From NCBI GenBank assembly GCA_916610825.1, contig OU744450.1, forward strand, positions 7,150,030 to 7,214,029: a DNA stretch of 64,000 bases. Reading direction: 5' to 3'. Source of the DNA: Haliclystus octoradiatus. Taxonomy: Eukaryota; Cnidaria; Staurozoa; Stauromedusae; Haliclystidae. Position 1 is the stretch's first letter. Each line of letters starts with the position of its first letter. Shown one piece after another: positions 12,501 through 27,500 of this stretch. The notes beneath the pieces are model-generated. The model did not search any database. It saw nothing but the letters and a program-made list of their open reading frames with translations, and had not been told where the DNA came from. A program made the translations under genes and the position numbers.

Positions 12501-15500
12501 AATATCCGCACAGATCACGGACAAAAATAAAAGCTTTCACGAATGACAATGGCAAAATTGCAAATTCACGGACAAACACGGCGAAAAATAATCGATTTCA
12601 CGAATCAACACACCCAGAAACAGCCGACAGGTCACAAAAATATCCTTTCCCCTTACCGTCCTTTACCTATTCCTGGGGCGGTATATTCCATATGTACACC
12701 CCGTGGCATATTAAGTACATACTATACTAAGAAAAAGTCTGTCTGAAAAGAAGGCTAGAGGGATTGATACTTTCAAAATAATTTTCTAATCATACTGTCT
12801 AGACAGAATATCGCAAAAATAAATTATGATATATTTGTTCATAAGGAATAAATCATTATAAAAGGCGTCATTTCAGATTACCGATTAACTTTATCAAGCA
12901 AACATTAATAAGACGGATTATATGATATCAAGAAATAAAAGGGAGGATATATAATCCACAAATATAAATAATGTGTTCGTGTAGTGTCTGTAGACAGTAT
13001 ACAATAGAAGTTTTAACCAGGTGCTAAATACTATATTTTATAGAGGAAAATGAAAAGGCTGTGTGTTCTGGCAAAAACAGCATGGTTATAGTGATATTAT
13101 AGTAGCTTCTGTATAACCTGGTGTTTGTAATAATTAGACTCATTTTCATGTAGTTAGATATTATATAGTTAATAATTAGCCTTGTATGACGTGATTTAGT
13201 TTGTATTAAGATAGTTTGTTTTGTCACGAATTTATAAGTTGGTATGTTGTTGCAAGGCGTTGTGAGTTCATCAGCACTATGAACCCAGCCCTAATAAATT
13301 GTACTCGATTGCATTTAATTTCAACAGTCTTTTCGCTAATAGAGCCAACGGCATTAACCAACACTATTTGGTCCTCAATTTGGCAAGAACACCGTGGATA
13401 ACATAGCAACTGTAACTGCATAGCAACACAGATCAGGCCAGCGCTATCTATTGGCAGTAGCTCTCCGTCTATTAAGAATAATAGATAGCTCTGGTTGAGA
13501 TAATTATAGAGTTCCCGGGGGGACCAGGTCTGCATGGACGTGGGTGCCACTTCGAAAAAAACTGAAGTACCCAAAATGTTCAAATAATATAAAAAAATGT
13601 TCTTCAAATTTTCAATATTTTTTTTCAGAAGTTCTTCAAATTTCAAAAGTGATGTAAAGAGTCAAAAAAGGAGACCCAAAAAGTTACTCAATTTGAGACT
13701 TAAATAACCTAAAAAGTAATTTCTCAGGTTGAATATAGACCAGGGCAGAGGAGTTACAGGCATAAAATATGTTCAGCGTTAAAAATAAACACATGTTAAT
13801 GACCATTGAAAATCTGCAAACCGTCCAAAAAGTATCGCTTCCATTCTATCGCTTGGTCGAAGGTCAAGACGATTTATCACTGAAAATCCAACACGCCTTC
13901 TTTCCCGGTTGGAATAAATAACTGACCTCTTACCAAAATATATCATGAAATATATCACGGGTGATTAAAATCGGCCTGTAATCCCCTTTGCGCAGTGCAG
14001 CACTGAGAATATTACGTAGCTATATAGCGGTATTCAGTGGCTATTCAACTAACTAGCATACCCTTCAATCAATATCGAATACTTTTGTTACTGTATGAGG
14101 TTTAATATTGAAAATGAATCTACCAGCCAGCAGTATAGGGTCCAAAACAAGTGAATATCCCTGCAATCCAATGTCTGTTGCGCCGTATTAAACCTCTGTA
14201 ATGATAATTTGTAGTCCGGGCGGGGGCACTGCAAAATGCTGACACTGCTTTAATTCATCCCCTCCCTTCATTAGCTCACCTTTTCTAATGTTCTGTCCTT
14301 GATCAGTATTGGTGTGACAGCTGATTTGACAATTTCGTCAACGGTTTTCTCTTTCTTTGATACATTGTTAATGTTTTCTTTGGTTTTTACAATCTCTTGA
14401 GATACTTCCAATGGTGATTTAACATCATTAACGCTTTCGTGTACCTACAAACAGACATTATTAGTCACGATTACGGTATTAATTTTTCTAAATGTGTAAT
14501 TTATAGAGGTTGTTAAGCAATTGTATTAATTAGGAAATTATTTATCTTCTTTGGTTGTTGCAAGTTCCTCCATTAAGATGTTACGATTTAAGTGGTTTAT
14601 TGATATCTTTTATCGAACTGAGAGTCAAAAGATACCTATTCTATTGCAAGCAATTGCCTTACATAATTTTGCAATTCATAGATTGTGTTACGTGTTTTCT
14701 AGATTTTTACCAAATGAAACCTGATATAACAGCCATCTATCTATAGAGCATATGACCTTTGTAGAAAGTTATACTGGGCCCCAGAGCATATGACCTGTCT
14801 ATAGTCGTCATTTAATCAATTGGCTGTGCATTATAGTGTGTCAACGGCCTAGATAACTACGCATATCCATTTAGTAGTAAGTTAAACTGATCCCCATAGC
14901 TAGCTACTAGTGTGCCAGGAAACTTTTAAAGAAAACTAATTTGTTTGAAATTGCAACCAATAATATGTCTCTGTCCAATACAATTAATAACTACAGAGCG
15001 ACGATTAATAATTTTAAGATTTAATTTAAAAAACTCGAGAATTGAATCTGAATTCTTACTACTTTTTTCTTTTTCTTTTTAACTACTTCTGTTGTTTCAG
15101 TATTCGGTGAATTGACCATCGATTTATTACTATCCGATTTCTTAGTCTTTTTACTACTTGCTTTCGATTTCTTCTTTTCTTTCGTTGATTTGTTGGTTTT
15201 ACCACCAACAGCAGCACCTGGGCGTATAGGACCATCAGACTGAAATAAAATCATGACATCTCAAAATAAAGATTTTGTGAAACAATTCGTGCAATTTTCA
15301 AGGTATTGGAGTACTGAAGCTTCAAGTTAAACATATGCTACGCAGGGTTCAATAAAATGGGGGGATTCTGGGACTCAGAGTCCCGGAAGGCGAGCAGAAA
15401 TTTAGAAAGAAGTGGAAGAAATTGTTGTATACATGCTGTTTTAATCCGAAAACAAATCATTTGCTTTCTGTTCTTGGAGGACAGAGAGGCAGAACTGTTG

Positions 15501-18500
15501 AGTTTTATCATATTTTTATGACAATCAACGTAAAATTAAAAGATGTCCGCATTACCCTGAAAAGTTTGAAAAGACAAAATTTGAATCCTGGAAAGAAAAA
15601 TATTCCATCAAACCTTCATGCTGGCGACCATTATGTCAGTCAAAATTAATACTGTACCCCTCAGATAGGAGTAACTAGTTACGGCCGCATCGTTAATGTG
15701 AATATAAAAACAGTACATCTAAGTAATAAAGTTAAATAATATTTATTATTATGCTACGTACGTGATACGTTCCAAAATGGAAATACAATTGTGGAATCCC
15801 CAAGAGTTTACTTGAGATACAATATAACCTCTATGAGTCCATTAAAGGAGCAAAAATGACCGGCAGGCGCTACGCACTTAGGATCACGTGCACGCTTATT
15901 GTTATAACACAATGTTCATTGTTGACATGAATTTTATTACAAGTTAGGCCTGCATATAACAATTGTTTAAAAGCGAGACGGTTGAATTACGCTAAGCATA
16001 AATTCAACTTGTGCTCGCAGCGGTTGCCGGTCAATTTTGCCCCTTTAAGGGGGCAAGTTATGAAAAGGGAGTGTCATTATATGTGGAGTAATTTCAGCAG
16101 AAACTCGTATAAACATAAAAGCTAGCACTTCCTGCATAGGAATAGCCTGTGTGTATGAAAACCCCCCAGGGGAATGTGGTAACTTGTCCAAAACTGATTT
16201 CCAGACTTGATTTTATCGAAGTACGGAAGCTAGATTCACTGTATCTCCTGGTGTCACTCTCTAAAGAAAACATTAAGTGAAAATAAAATTGTATCATGCC
16301 TAGTTCTTAAACAGCTATATATCCAATCATCCAGGAAGATTGAGGGGTTTTAAGTAAAGTTTATATTATACAGTACATCAGTTGTATATCATTGCTTAAT
16401 TCTTATCATTCAATATCTGTGAATTGATATTTAAGTTGAGTTGAAAATGGAATAATTTGATTAAGAGATTAGATATGGATTAATTAAATAAAGTTTTGAA
16501 TTAATGATTCATCTTGCATATATTCAAGAGGCTCAAAACAGAGATTTCGAAATTGTAAATATAGCATTATCAAATAGAATAGACAAAATAAGCTGCTTTA
16601 TTAATCTGAATAAGTCCCCTTGTAAATTGTATCGAAGTTAATGTTGTCATAGTTACAATAAGGCGTAGCCGATTTAATAAAAATCGTTCAAATTCTACTG
16701 GAGTTGTAATTAAATCATTTTTTATTGATTCTTTTATTTACAAATTATGGGAATTCATGATCTGGAAAATTTTATCAATTTCAAATTGAACAACTTTTGA
16801 ATATTTCTCCAGAAGAGCGTCGTTAATGAATAATTACATTTATCGTAGTCATTATCTACAATATCCTACAACGTTTAGACACATGTGGAGAAATAACTAC
16901 AACAGTACGTGAATAAATTATTATTAATATTATAAATATGATCTGTATACAATATAGCGCTATTTCTATGTGATTATCAAGTAGCGTAACAATTTAAAAA
17001 AGTTTTGAACAAATAAATTCAAAATATTCACATGAACTATATAATCCGTTATATGTCATTGAAATACAATTGAGAACAAATGTTTTGTTCGAAAGCAGGT
17101 ACAGAGTAATTTTCAAAATAATTTAAGAATCCACAATATATAGACGATATACAGCAAAAAAAGGAACTCGGGTGTACCAGTCACGTTTATTTCAATTATA
17201 ATGAGACCCACTTATGTGAAATTCGAATAGATGAAATCCCCCCGCTTAAATGCAATCTGACTTTAAAACTCTATTGACTATTTTGTACTCATGACTTTGT
17301 TAAACAATTTCGGATAAGTGGAAATTCGGATAACTGCAATGAAAATCGTTGACAATTTTGACTTGCACTTAAGCGGGGTGCACTGTACTAGCAAAATACA
17401 CTGGTGTAACCCGCTTAAATTTAAGTCAAAATTGCCAACGATGTTGCATTTATCTGAAATTGTCTAAAAAGGATTTGGGCACAACTTAGATAGGTTTCAG
17501 ATAAGCGACAGTTAAAAGCATTAATAGCAACATGTTTTGACACATTTGTAAGCGCAGCAAGAAATATATCCATTCTCTTATTATAATCTGGTACACATAT
17601 AATGAGTCTACATACTTGGAAATTTATAAAATATGAAACGTTCCCGTATCGCTTTCATTTGGAGTTGACCCCCGTCCGGGGTCGGGTTTCTATGTCAAAC
17701 ACCAAGTGTTTGATCTAATGGTCTCCTGAGAGAGTCTATTGAAATTATTATCCCTTTTCGGCGTGCTTGAAAAAGTTGAACAAATGAAAATAACACTGAA
17801 TTAAGCTATACCGGTGACCAAAGAATCAACAATGTTATAGCCATACAGTGTGGAATCATTTTATACTGGAATGATCATGAAAAGTGCTGTTTCGTCTCAC
17901 TGTGAAGTTAATGATAAAGTCAGCTCTGTCTGTCTTGATATAGAGTCATCTAATTCAATTCCAAACACATCAAAAATAGCGGAAATCAACTACTGTTCGA
18001 TTGCTGCTCAGCACTCTCAAAGTCTCAATCAACAGCAACATTGAAAAATCTTGTAAACTAAATCTAATTTTTCTAATTTCATTTATACTGTTTGTTTTTT
18101 TTGTAACGCCTGAATAGTAATTGCAGTACACAGTAGATAAACATCCTTTATTGATCTATATTTCCTAGCTTTTGAAATGTCGATTAAATTCGAGTATAAA
18201 ATGGGACGCATTTAAAAAATGCGGGAAAAAACGGATTAAATGTATCAACATTGAAATTGCTACCATTGATATTATGCCAGCTGTCAGGGCAGTAGTTAAC
18301 CACGAGTCTATTAGTTATCGATCAGGGTTCGATAAAATGGAGGGGATTCTGGGACTGAGAGTCACGGAAGGCTTGCACAAATTCAGAAGGAAGTAGAAGA
18401 AATAGTTGTATACAAGTTGTTTTAATCAGAAAAAACATCAGTTGCTTTCTTTTCTTGGACAGAGACGTAAAGCTGTGCATTTTTATCATCTTATTATGAC

Positions 18501-21500
18501 AACAACCGTAAAATTTGAAAGATGTGAAAACGTTTACATGATGAAGTCACCCGGAAAATTTTGAAAGAAAAAAGTGGAACTTTGAAGGAAAAATAGATTA
18601 TCGTACCCTGGTTATCGATTATTAAGTTGACTGCAGTTCCGATATACGTATGAGCTATATTAACAACTGTATGTGTAATATCCCATATCACATAACGTCA
18701 ACTTTACTATTCGCATTATAATTCTACAATACCATATTGACAAAACGAGTAAACAGACTGAAAAAGAAAAGTACTGTAGCATACACGTTGTATTTGTATA
18801 AGAAAGGCGTTTGCAAGAAGCTTAATATTAAAGCAATAGTGGTCAATTGATATCCACCCTGAACGCCTGAAGGATATGCTATGTCGTGGGAAGCGTGAAA
18901 CGTGCAGTACCCAAAAAATTCCAAAAATCTAAATAAAGTTCTTCAATGTTTAAAAACATGTATTCAAAATCTTCGTAGTTCTTCAGCTTTTAAAGTTTTT
19001 CAAAGTTAGTTTTTTTTTTCAAAATTCTTTGCTGAAATTCAGAAAAGGAGACCCAAAAAGTTCCAAAATCATTCCATCATTTTTTTTTCTGCTAAGTAGA
19101 GATCTTGAGTAAAAGATCATAAATTTGTTCTAAATAAGGTACATCAAAAATCTCATCAGTGTTAAAAAAAAAAGAATTATATTGAGAAAGCAAGCAATTC
19201 TGCAACCGTGAGTTCGCCACAATCAAAGGCAATGTTACAAAAGTGATAGGATTATAAACTAATTAGAATCCTACTTATCTACGTCATTCAATTTCATGCA
19301 AAATAATACGTTTATATGTTTATCAATATCACTCAAAATAACCATGACAGAATCAAACTGAAAACTATTCATTTCATGTTTTACAATGCGTGTGGTGCAT
19401 TGTACAAGTATGTGTCACTAATCACACATTTTAAATGCTACTAAAGAGAACTTTCTTTCAACGAAACATTGCCACATTTCTTCTCCGATTTTCAAACACA
19501 CGATTAATATATAAACCTGAAACAAAAGATTTTAAACTTTCACATGATTTTCAGTCAAAGGTCTCAAAAGTTTATTTTCTGGCAGACCAACTATGTCAAC
19601 TATGACCGTATAATGTAATTTTGCGTAATCTAAACTCTATATATTATATATATAATATGTATATAGTATATATAGTATATAGTATATATATTATAGATGT
19701 TTTTTTGATGTGATGAAAATGTGATGTGATGATGTGATGTGATGATTTTTTCACCACATTTATAACTCATCTTGACTTAGGTGTATACTGAAGTCAGTTC
19801 CTTGTTCGCTCACTGAGCAGTACTGATGAAGGCTAATGGCCAGAAACATGTACTTGTCTGCTGCTATATATATATATATACATCACGTTGCTCGCAAGTC
19901 TACATATCATTTAAAGTCTATACGTACTGATATGATTTAACTCGGAGGGAGCTTTACTGTAATGTAATAACCACTTCAATAACAAGTCATTCTCAATAAC
20001 AAGTCGTATAAGAAACTAAAAACTAAACTCAGATGAATTGCTTCCAAAATATCATCAACCCTATTCGTTAATAGGATTCCTCAAATTTGCAATCTGGTTT
20101 CCTTAGTCTACACAAACAAAGGATTGTTTTTAAAATAATACCACGTCTATATATAATTAAGTCGTATAACCTCTCCACGCCCGTATCCTGCCTGTATATA
20201 TGCTTTTCTACGCCGGGATGACATCAGCACGTCAAAGCCTATTTGCATTCCAATCGGGAAGCAGCTGTCCTTGATTTATATAGACATCATGTAGAATATT
20301 ATACGTTTGATCGCTAGCAAGTTTTTCCGATGCATCCCGATTCGAATGCCCAAAATCGAAACTACGTCTATAGCCACACACGTAACCGAAATATCTAAAG
20401 CCATGAAAACTCAAATCCCGTTGTGCTTTGTAATACCCTAGTATTGACATCTTTTATTCAAGCAATAGAATTAAACTTGCATTGACCGGAAAACTCTTGA
20501 CTTTAGGTGAATCGATAGCGATTACAAAAAGGACATATCTTGTGAGCTGATTATTCCGCACGGCTAAGTTCATTTGTCTTCTGCGGTCACATAGTTGCGT
20601 GTGACCCGCAATAAAACACTGTGCGCCCCCAAAGTACTGTACATACATACGGCGAGCCGAGAGAAACATGCTTACAAATCTTATGACGTCATAATATATA
20701 ATGTAATATTGTAGTTCATGTTCCCCATATTAAATATATTTCTTTACTTCAGTCTAAACCTTTTAAAACTCGAATGAGTACTGCTGTTTAAACGTAAATA
20801 CTGCAACTTAAAAGCTTCAGAAAGATAAGATTAAAAACAGAAACACATGTCAAATCCAGATGAATAACGTGCTTTTGTCTCAGTATTGAATTTTCGATTT
20901 GAGAAGCCGCAGAATAAACTCAGTAGGCTGCAATGAAAGGAGATACAAGCAGTTGCTGTAGATAAACTAAAGAGAAGATTGATCAATGAAAGACATTATA
21001 GCAGCAGATTCAGTATACACTCTAGGTCACTCTACACAACAAGATTAATTAAACATATAAAAAATGCTGTAAACATTTATATAATGATATGTTTACATTA
21101 CATTTTTTCATTTTCTTTTTATAGGAACATCCTTTATAAAAATATTGAGTGTTGGTCAAGAATTTAAAACGAAAGTGGTAAAAAATGAAATCTTAGATTA
21201 TTATGAAAGATGAACTTAATCTGAAATCCATAGCCAATCAACCTTTATGCTGGAATTTCAAGACAAAGTTCAATTTGCAGTGTTTATTAGGAAATTGCAA
21301 AATTATAGATTGCCTCCAAGGCCTTTGGTTCTGACTGATTGATCCTGTCTTTCAAGAAATTCACTACCAGTCCAGCCCTGTTGAAATATGGATAGCCCTG
21401 CCAGAGTCGGAATTTGAATACTGCTCCCGTATACCTCTTATCCATATATAGCTTCAGTGCTGTCTTCTATGATATTTAGATTAGTTGATAATTTGAGAAG

Positions 21501-24500
21501 GTTACTGGAAATGTCAGTCTTGAATGTTCTTAAATGTTCTTAATTTGTTGATGAAAATGTACATTTATTTTATTATGTACAAAGCTGTATTACGTAAGAT
21601 TGGAAAGAGCATTATGTAAGTTGTCTTGGATCTGAATATCTTTAATGAATGAGCCTCATAGATTCTTCCAGAGTCTATATGTCTGACTCCCTACCTCTGA
21701 TCATAGTTTTTTATTCTCCTATACAAACTATGCTCTGGTGTGGGCAGCTAGTGTTTTTTAGCACAGTTGATTTCCTGAATTCTGCCACATAATAAAAGGA
21801 ATTTTAAAAATAACTCTCTAGATTGTAAGAAAAAGTTATGCAAAATCAAGGTTTGGATGATAAATCGCCGTTAGAGTTTTGGAGTTAATCATTGCAAATG
21901 TAAAATAGGCTTTGCATGAAATTACAAAAATAGGCAATATTTAATGTGTATAGCCCAATGAAATTTGTAACGAAGGTAAAGTTTGGGTTTTACATAATCG
22001 ATGAACAAATTTTTTAAAAGAAGCATATAAAGTTTATGAATTGAATAGAACGCCCACGAATATTTCATCCTATACAATTTTCAAAACAAAATACCTTTTG
22101 TTCACGTCAAGTAATCTATTTGTTCGATTGTCGGGGACAAGCCCAAAATTGAATAGATGGCGTCTCATGTAGAAATCAAACAATTTTATTGATTAACAAA
22201 AAAAACAGGTAGAAACAGGATGTCTAACGAGAGATTTACAGGCAATAAATTGAAATAATTATTATGATATATTGGTTTATCCTCTCGGTTTATCTGATAA
22301 CGGTCAGAAAAAAACATGCTCGGAGACAGTGGCAGACTAGTGGCAGACAGTTTCAATAATGATGCCACACAAAAACCGGGATATAAAAATCATATCAAGA
22401 CAATGATGTACAGTAAAATCCAGTAATAACGGTTCCGACTTTAACGGTATTCTGTCAATTAACCGTAAGCCAAAAAAAAATCCGATACCGAGTAATTTAC
22501 GGTTAAACTTTATACATAAAATCAGAGTCAAGAATAAAACATTCTAGATTTCCGCTACTTCAAGTTTCACACCAGAAGGTGATCATCAGGCGGTTTATTT
22601 CAACTATCAATGATTTTGGCTCTCATTTTATATAAATGCTCTGGTTAATTTCATTGAGCACTATACCAAAAACTGATGTGGAACAATCAACAATCCCACT
22701 ATTAATATTAGTATGTTATTATTACTAAACTTTATATATACATGCAAGACTTGGGTTAAAATTTTCTGGGTTTGTTCTTAATTAATTACGGTCAAATTCA
22801 ATTAATTTCCATTGAGTTCAAATTGGAGGCTCGATGTTTTTATAAAAAAGGATGTAATAAACGATTGATACGCTATATGTAGACTATATATTGAGAGTCG
22901 AAAAAGACACACCATTTTTGCTGTTTATATTCAAAGTTTCACGTGTTAAACGATCATCAGACAGAAAAGCTGTTTTCAGAATATTCTGTCTGATGCAAAA
23001 GAATCACTTTTCAGTCGGCTTTTCAGTAGGCCTGCTATTCAGAAAGCTATCCAAGTAAACAGCACCATACCAGTTATCTGAGATGATGAAAAACATAAAG
23101 AAACTGTTAAGACAATAAATCACCAGCGCATACAAGAGAAACCAAAACTGCACAGCATACCGCAAACAGACTACCGTATGCATGAATTTTCTTCAAAGCA
23201 ATAAGTCAAAAATGATTCCGTTGAAAAGTTGTAGCAAACAAAAGCGTGGGCTTATACTAGAAGATTATCTCGTTTATCTAGTACATGATCTATAACAAAG
23301 GACAGCGAGATATTACTAGCAGTGTTTGTCTCTATAACAATTAACAATTAACGTCGGGAGTGCTTAATAGAACTGCTTAATGCATAACAAACGATGACAC
23401 AGCTTAATGAGCTTATTCCAAAATACAAACTGTAAAAATGTAAAATTCCCAAGAATTATTTTTAAAAGATTAATACCGTATAAGTAACAACATTTTATAT
23501 GATTATTTACAATTCCTTATAAAGTAGATTAAATTGATTTAAATTACGTTTACCTGTAAAGATTAAATTATAATAAACAATTTCTTTTGAAAAAAGCATC
23601 ACAGATCAAAATAATGTATAATAGTAGGCCTAATCATGGCTTGAATCAACAGAGCAGCTGCAAACAACATCACAATACGAAGACCAGTTCGAGTATTGTT
23701 TCAATTCAACAATTCATATTTACTTATTACTATTTACGATAATAAAGTTAGATAAATGGATAATTATAATCAAAGAAAACTGATTAAAACATTATATATA
23801 AATGGATAAAAAGTAAGAAGTAGAGGGTCACCCTTGAAAACTACTTTGACAAATAAAGCTTTCATTTATTTGCAGAACACACAAAAACATTTGACAAGTC
23901 ATCAACATTCTGTAGCTTTTAATATTGGAGTATAGAAAAATAAAAAATCGATCGAATTCTCCAAGTGACAATTATCTGGTGACAATACAGTTGAATTATA
24001 GGCAAAACACACACTGCCTTTTTAAACCGCAAGCCTCAGAATGACAGGTCCACATGCACGTTCTGACTAAAACATAAAGCCTTTTGCAATATTTCTAGGC
24101 ACGGCAAGAGTGCTACAAAATAATGTATATATATATATATATGTACATATTGATAATGAGTGTTGAGAAATACAAACTATTAATTGACCATACTGCAAAA
24201 GAGGATAGTTTCAAATCTAGAAATGTGTAAAGCTTGTTACAGTAAGTTATTACGTTATAAAAACGCAAGAGAAATGATTCGCTGAATTGAGCAACATCTT
24301 TACTGTAGTACAGTAATAAATAATAGAGAGCATCCGATTCAGAGTCATAAATAGGAGTTATGACATTTGTAAGTATAAACATGTAAACGACAGTTTCCAC
24401 AAGAAATGCAGTAGAGGATACACACATTCTTTGACGAGTAGTTGAAAGTATCATGATTATGAATAAAAAAGCAAGAAATTTAATCTGAGGATATTAAGGT

Positions 24501-27500
24501 GTGATACGGGGTCAACTAAAAACAGCAGTGTGTCTTCCTTTTTAAAAATGTGTCCAATCGTGTTTAAATAATCAATTTATAAGGCATCTAAAGGTGTACC
24601 GCCTGAATACTGTTTACGAAAATAGGAAGTCAAACCTATAACAATATATTACAAGAAATATTCATATTGAATCAAATCATAGGCGGTATAAAAACAAGAC
24701 AAAATAGAAAAAGTAGCCAGAAAGATGAAAAAGAAGAAAACACTAAAACCATGAAAATGACATAAAAGTGCCGTGAACACACCATGAACATGTAAAAAAA
24801 ACAGTAAAAACGATAAATTTGTTAAGCCATAAAATTTAAGTTTGAAAACCATAAAAACATCAATATTCACGATAATAAAATGTGAAAATACAATGAAAAA
24901 ACACCATGAAAATTCTTGAATCTTTTTCATGGTTTTGATGCCAGTGGTGAATTAAGTAACCCTCTAAAAGATTTCAAGAAACATATTGAGCCCCTCTGAT
25001 ATGGATCGTGTTTGATTTAAGACCGTACAGTATGTCATTTTCTTGTCTATCCTGTACAAATATTCACATGGCCAGTTTTATTGTTAAATAATTCAATTGA
25101 TCCGTGAAAAGCATGGCATATGAAACGCATTTTTAAGAAGTCGAAATCAAACAACAAATTAAGTTAACCTTCGCATATTTAAACCATAAGTATTCCAGCC
25201 GTGACTTGTGAGATAATCGAAAATAATCATAAGAGAATCGATCGATAAAAGATGAAACAGATTGGCGAGACGAACAAAATTGAACTAAAGCCCTATTGTC
25301 GTATTGTTATAAGGCTGTTGGATCGTTGCCAAAAATCGCAGCTCGCGCCATCTTGTGTCCACATCAAAAAAAGACGTTTTTATAAATAAAGAAAAAATAT
25401 GGGAACTATGCATGATAATATTTGAACATACATCTTTGATGATTGTCATAGTTTAATTATATTCCCATTATTTCACTTATTAAATTAATTAGTTGTAAAT
25501 GATAGTGGTCTAATAAAGTCTTATAATCGTAATATTATCTACGTGAAGTAGAAATGGATATAAAAGTTTCTAAGGTACAAACTTATAGAAAATAACGCGG
25601 AAAATGAAACATCTAAAACTAGAAATCGGATAATAATATATATATATATCAACTGAGTCCAGACAATACTTAGAAATGAATCGTTGTTTCATGGGCCTGT
25701 TTGAAAATACTGCAGATTATAATCCTAGATATCATTTCAATTAATATATTAGTGGATGTATATATATAGCACAGAATAAACATGTTTTTATATGTATCAA
25801 ATATACTTGACTACTTCTACACGTGTAACAGGCAATATCACATACCGTACATAATATATGTAATGTGGTTTAGAACCTCAGATAAATCTACAGTAGACCA
25901 AATCATGATCCAAACGTACACGACTGTGTAAATTTTACACTTCAAATATTTACAAAAACTAGAGAAACAAATATCAATCTTTTGGCCCTGGATATTAAGG
26001 AAACAGTTTTGCAGAACACTTTAATAACACGTCTGTCTAATATTCTCGATCATCAAATTATCCTTGTTAAAACTCTATAGATTTGAATTAGTATATTGAC
26101 ATTATCACTAAACTTATACCAGCTCATATCTATAAACTATATACCTATCTACAGTATAGCTTCTCAAAGATTCGTCAAATACACTCTTTTTATAAGAATA
26201 AGTTGAGTCTGGATTTGATTTGATTTTAATACGGTTAAACGCAACTAATTTTCCTTGATTTTAGTAACTAAATTTGACTCTCAGCGTGGGTTCTTACAAA
26301 ACAATGTTCTTATAAAAGTAATAAGAGTGTATCAATTCTCAAAATTCAAAATTCAGAATTTGTTAACATGCAACATACATTTATTGTAAGAAGACATGCT
26401 AACCAATTTGATATCAAATTAAAGTTTAAACGACAGTGAAGCAACCACATGATAATTAGAAATATATGATTGGAAATTTGTTCCAAATATAAGATTAAAA
26501 TTTCATTATTGCGGAGCATTATTATTTGACCCCTTTCATAACCTAGATATCAAAAGTGATGAGTATTAAGTTAAACATCTGTCGTGAAAATTAATATTAT
26601 GCATAGTTTGTGTATTCCCTATATTTGTAAAGAATCGGCACACAAATAGACATTAACTGTCGGCCCAACATCCGCGCACTGTTCAGATCAATTAAATGAT
26701 TGTCATGGTGCCAAATGAAAGCAGCTGTATTTTCACTTGATTGAAATTCAAAGAAGATGGATTGCAGAAACATCACATATATCCTCAATAGAGACACAGC
26801 AATAACATTACATAGACATGTAAAAATGTTTTAATATACTTCTATATGTATATACTACATTATATAGGCAATTTGGACATTTTATTACGGTATTAAGATA
26901 TTTCAAGGAAAATGAAGATTTTATTTTGTTGAAGTGTACAAAAATGGAAGAGTTTAACACCTGTCATCTCTTTTTTTCAAAGTGAAGTGAATTGGTGCGG
27001 TATTAGACACCATATAAACTCAATATCATTGGAAATCGAGCTGTAGGGCAAATATGTTGGTTAACGAATAATAAATGAAGATCTGAGTGTGTATTATAAT
27101 ATACATCAGGATTTAAAAGCACATATAAATACACAATTCAAGCATCATGCATATATCTATTGAGAGAGAAAGATATATAGGTCGTAGGCTTTTTATCAAA
27201 AACCACTTAAAAATGACTGTGGGATATCAAGAAGTTATGAGAAGAGTGTCGAGTGGGGACTTCACCATGATCGATTTACAAAGCTATAGGGTAGGGCAAT
27301 GTTCTTGTCTGATCACCTTATAGAAAAACGTAGTTCCCCTCTATATTCTAATTTCAATAAAAAAAAACATATAACAAAAGATATGATATAACTTGAAATA
27401 GGTGTCTGAAAAAATATGAGACTACCACAAATATACCATGTTCTAGAAACATCCTAGAAAGCAATCACTATCCAAACAGCCGGTCACGATACTTCTTCTC

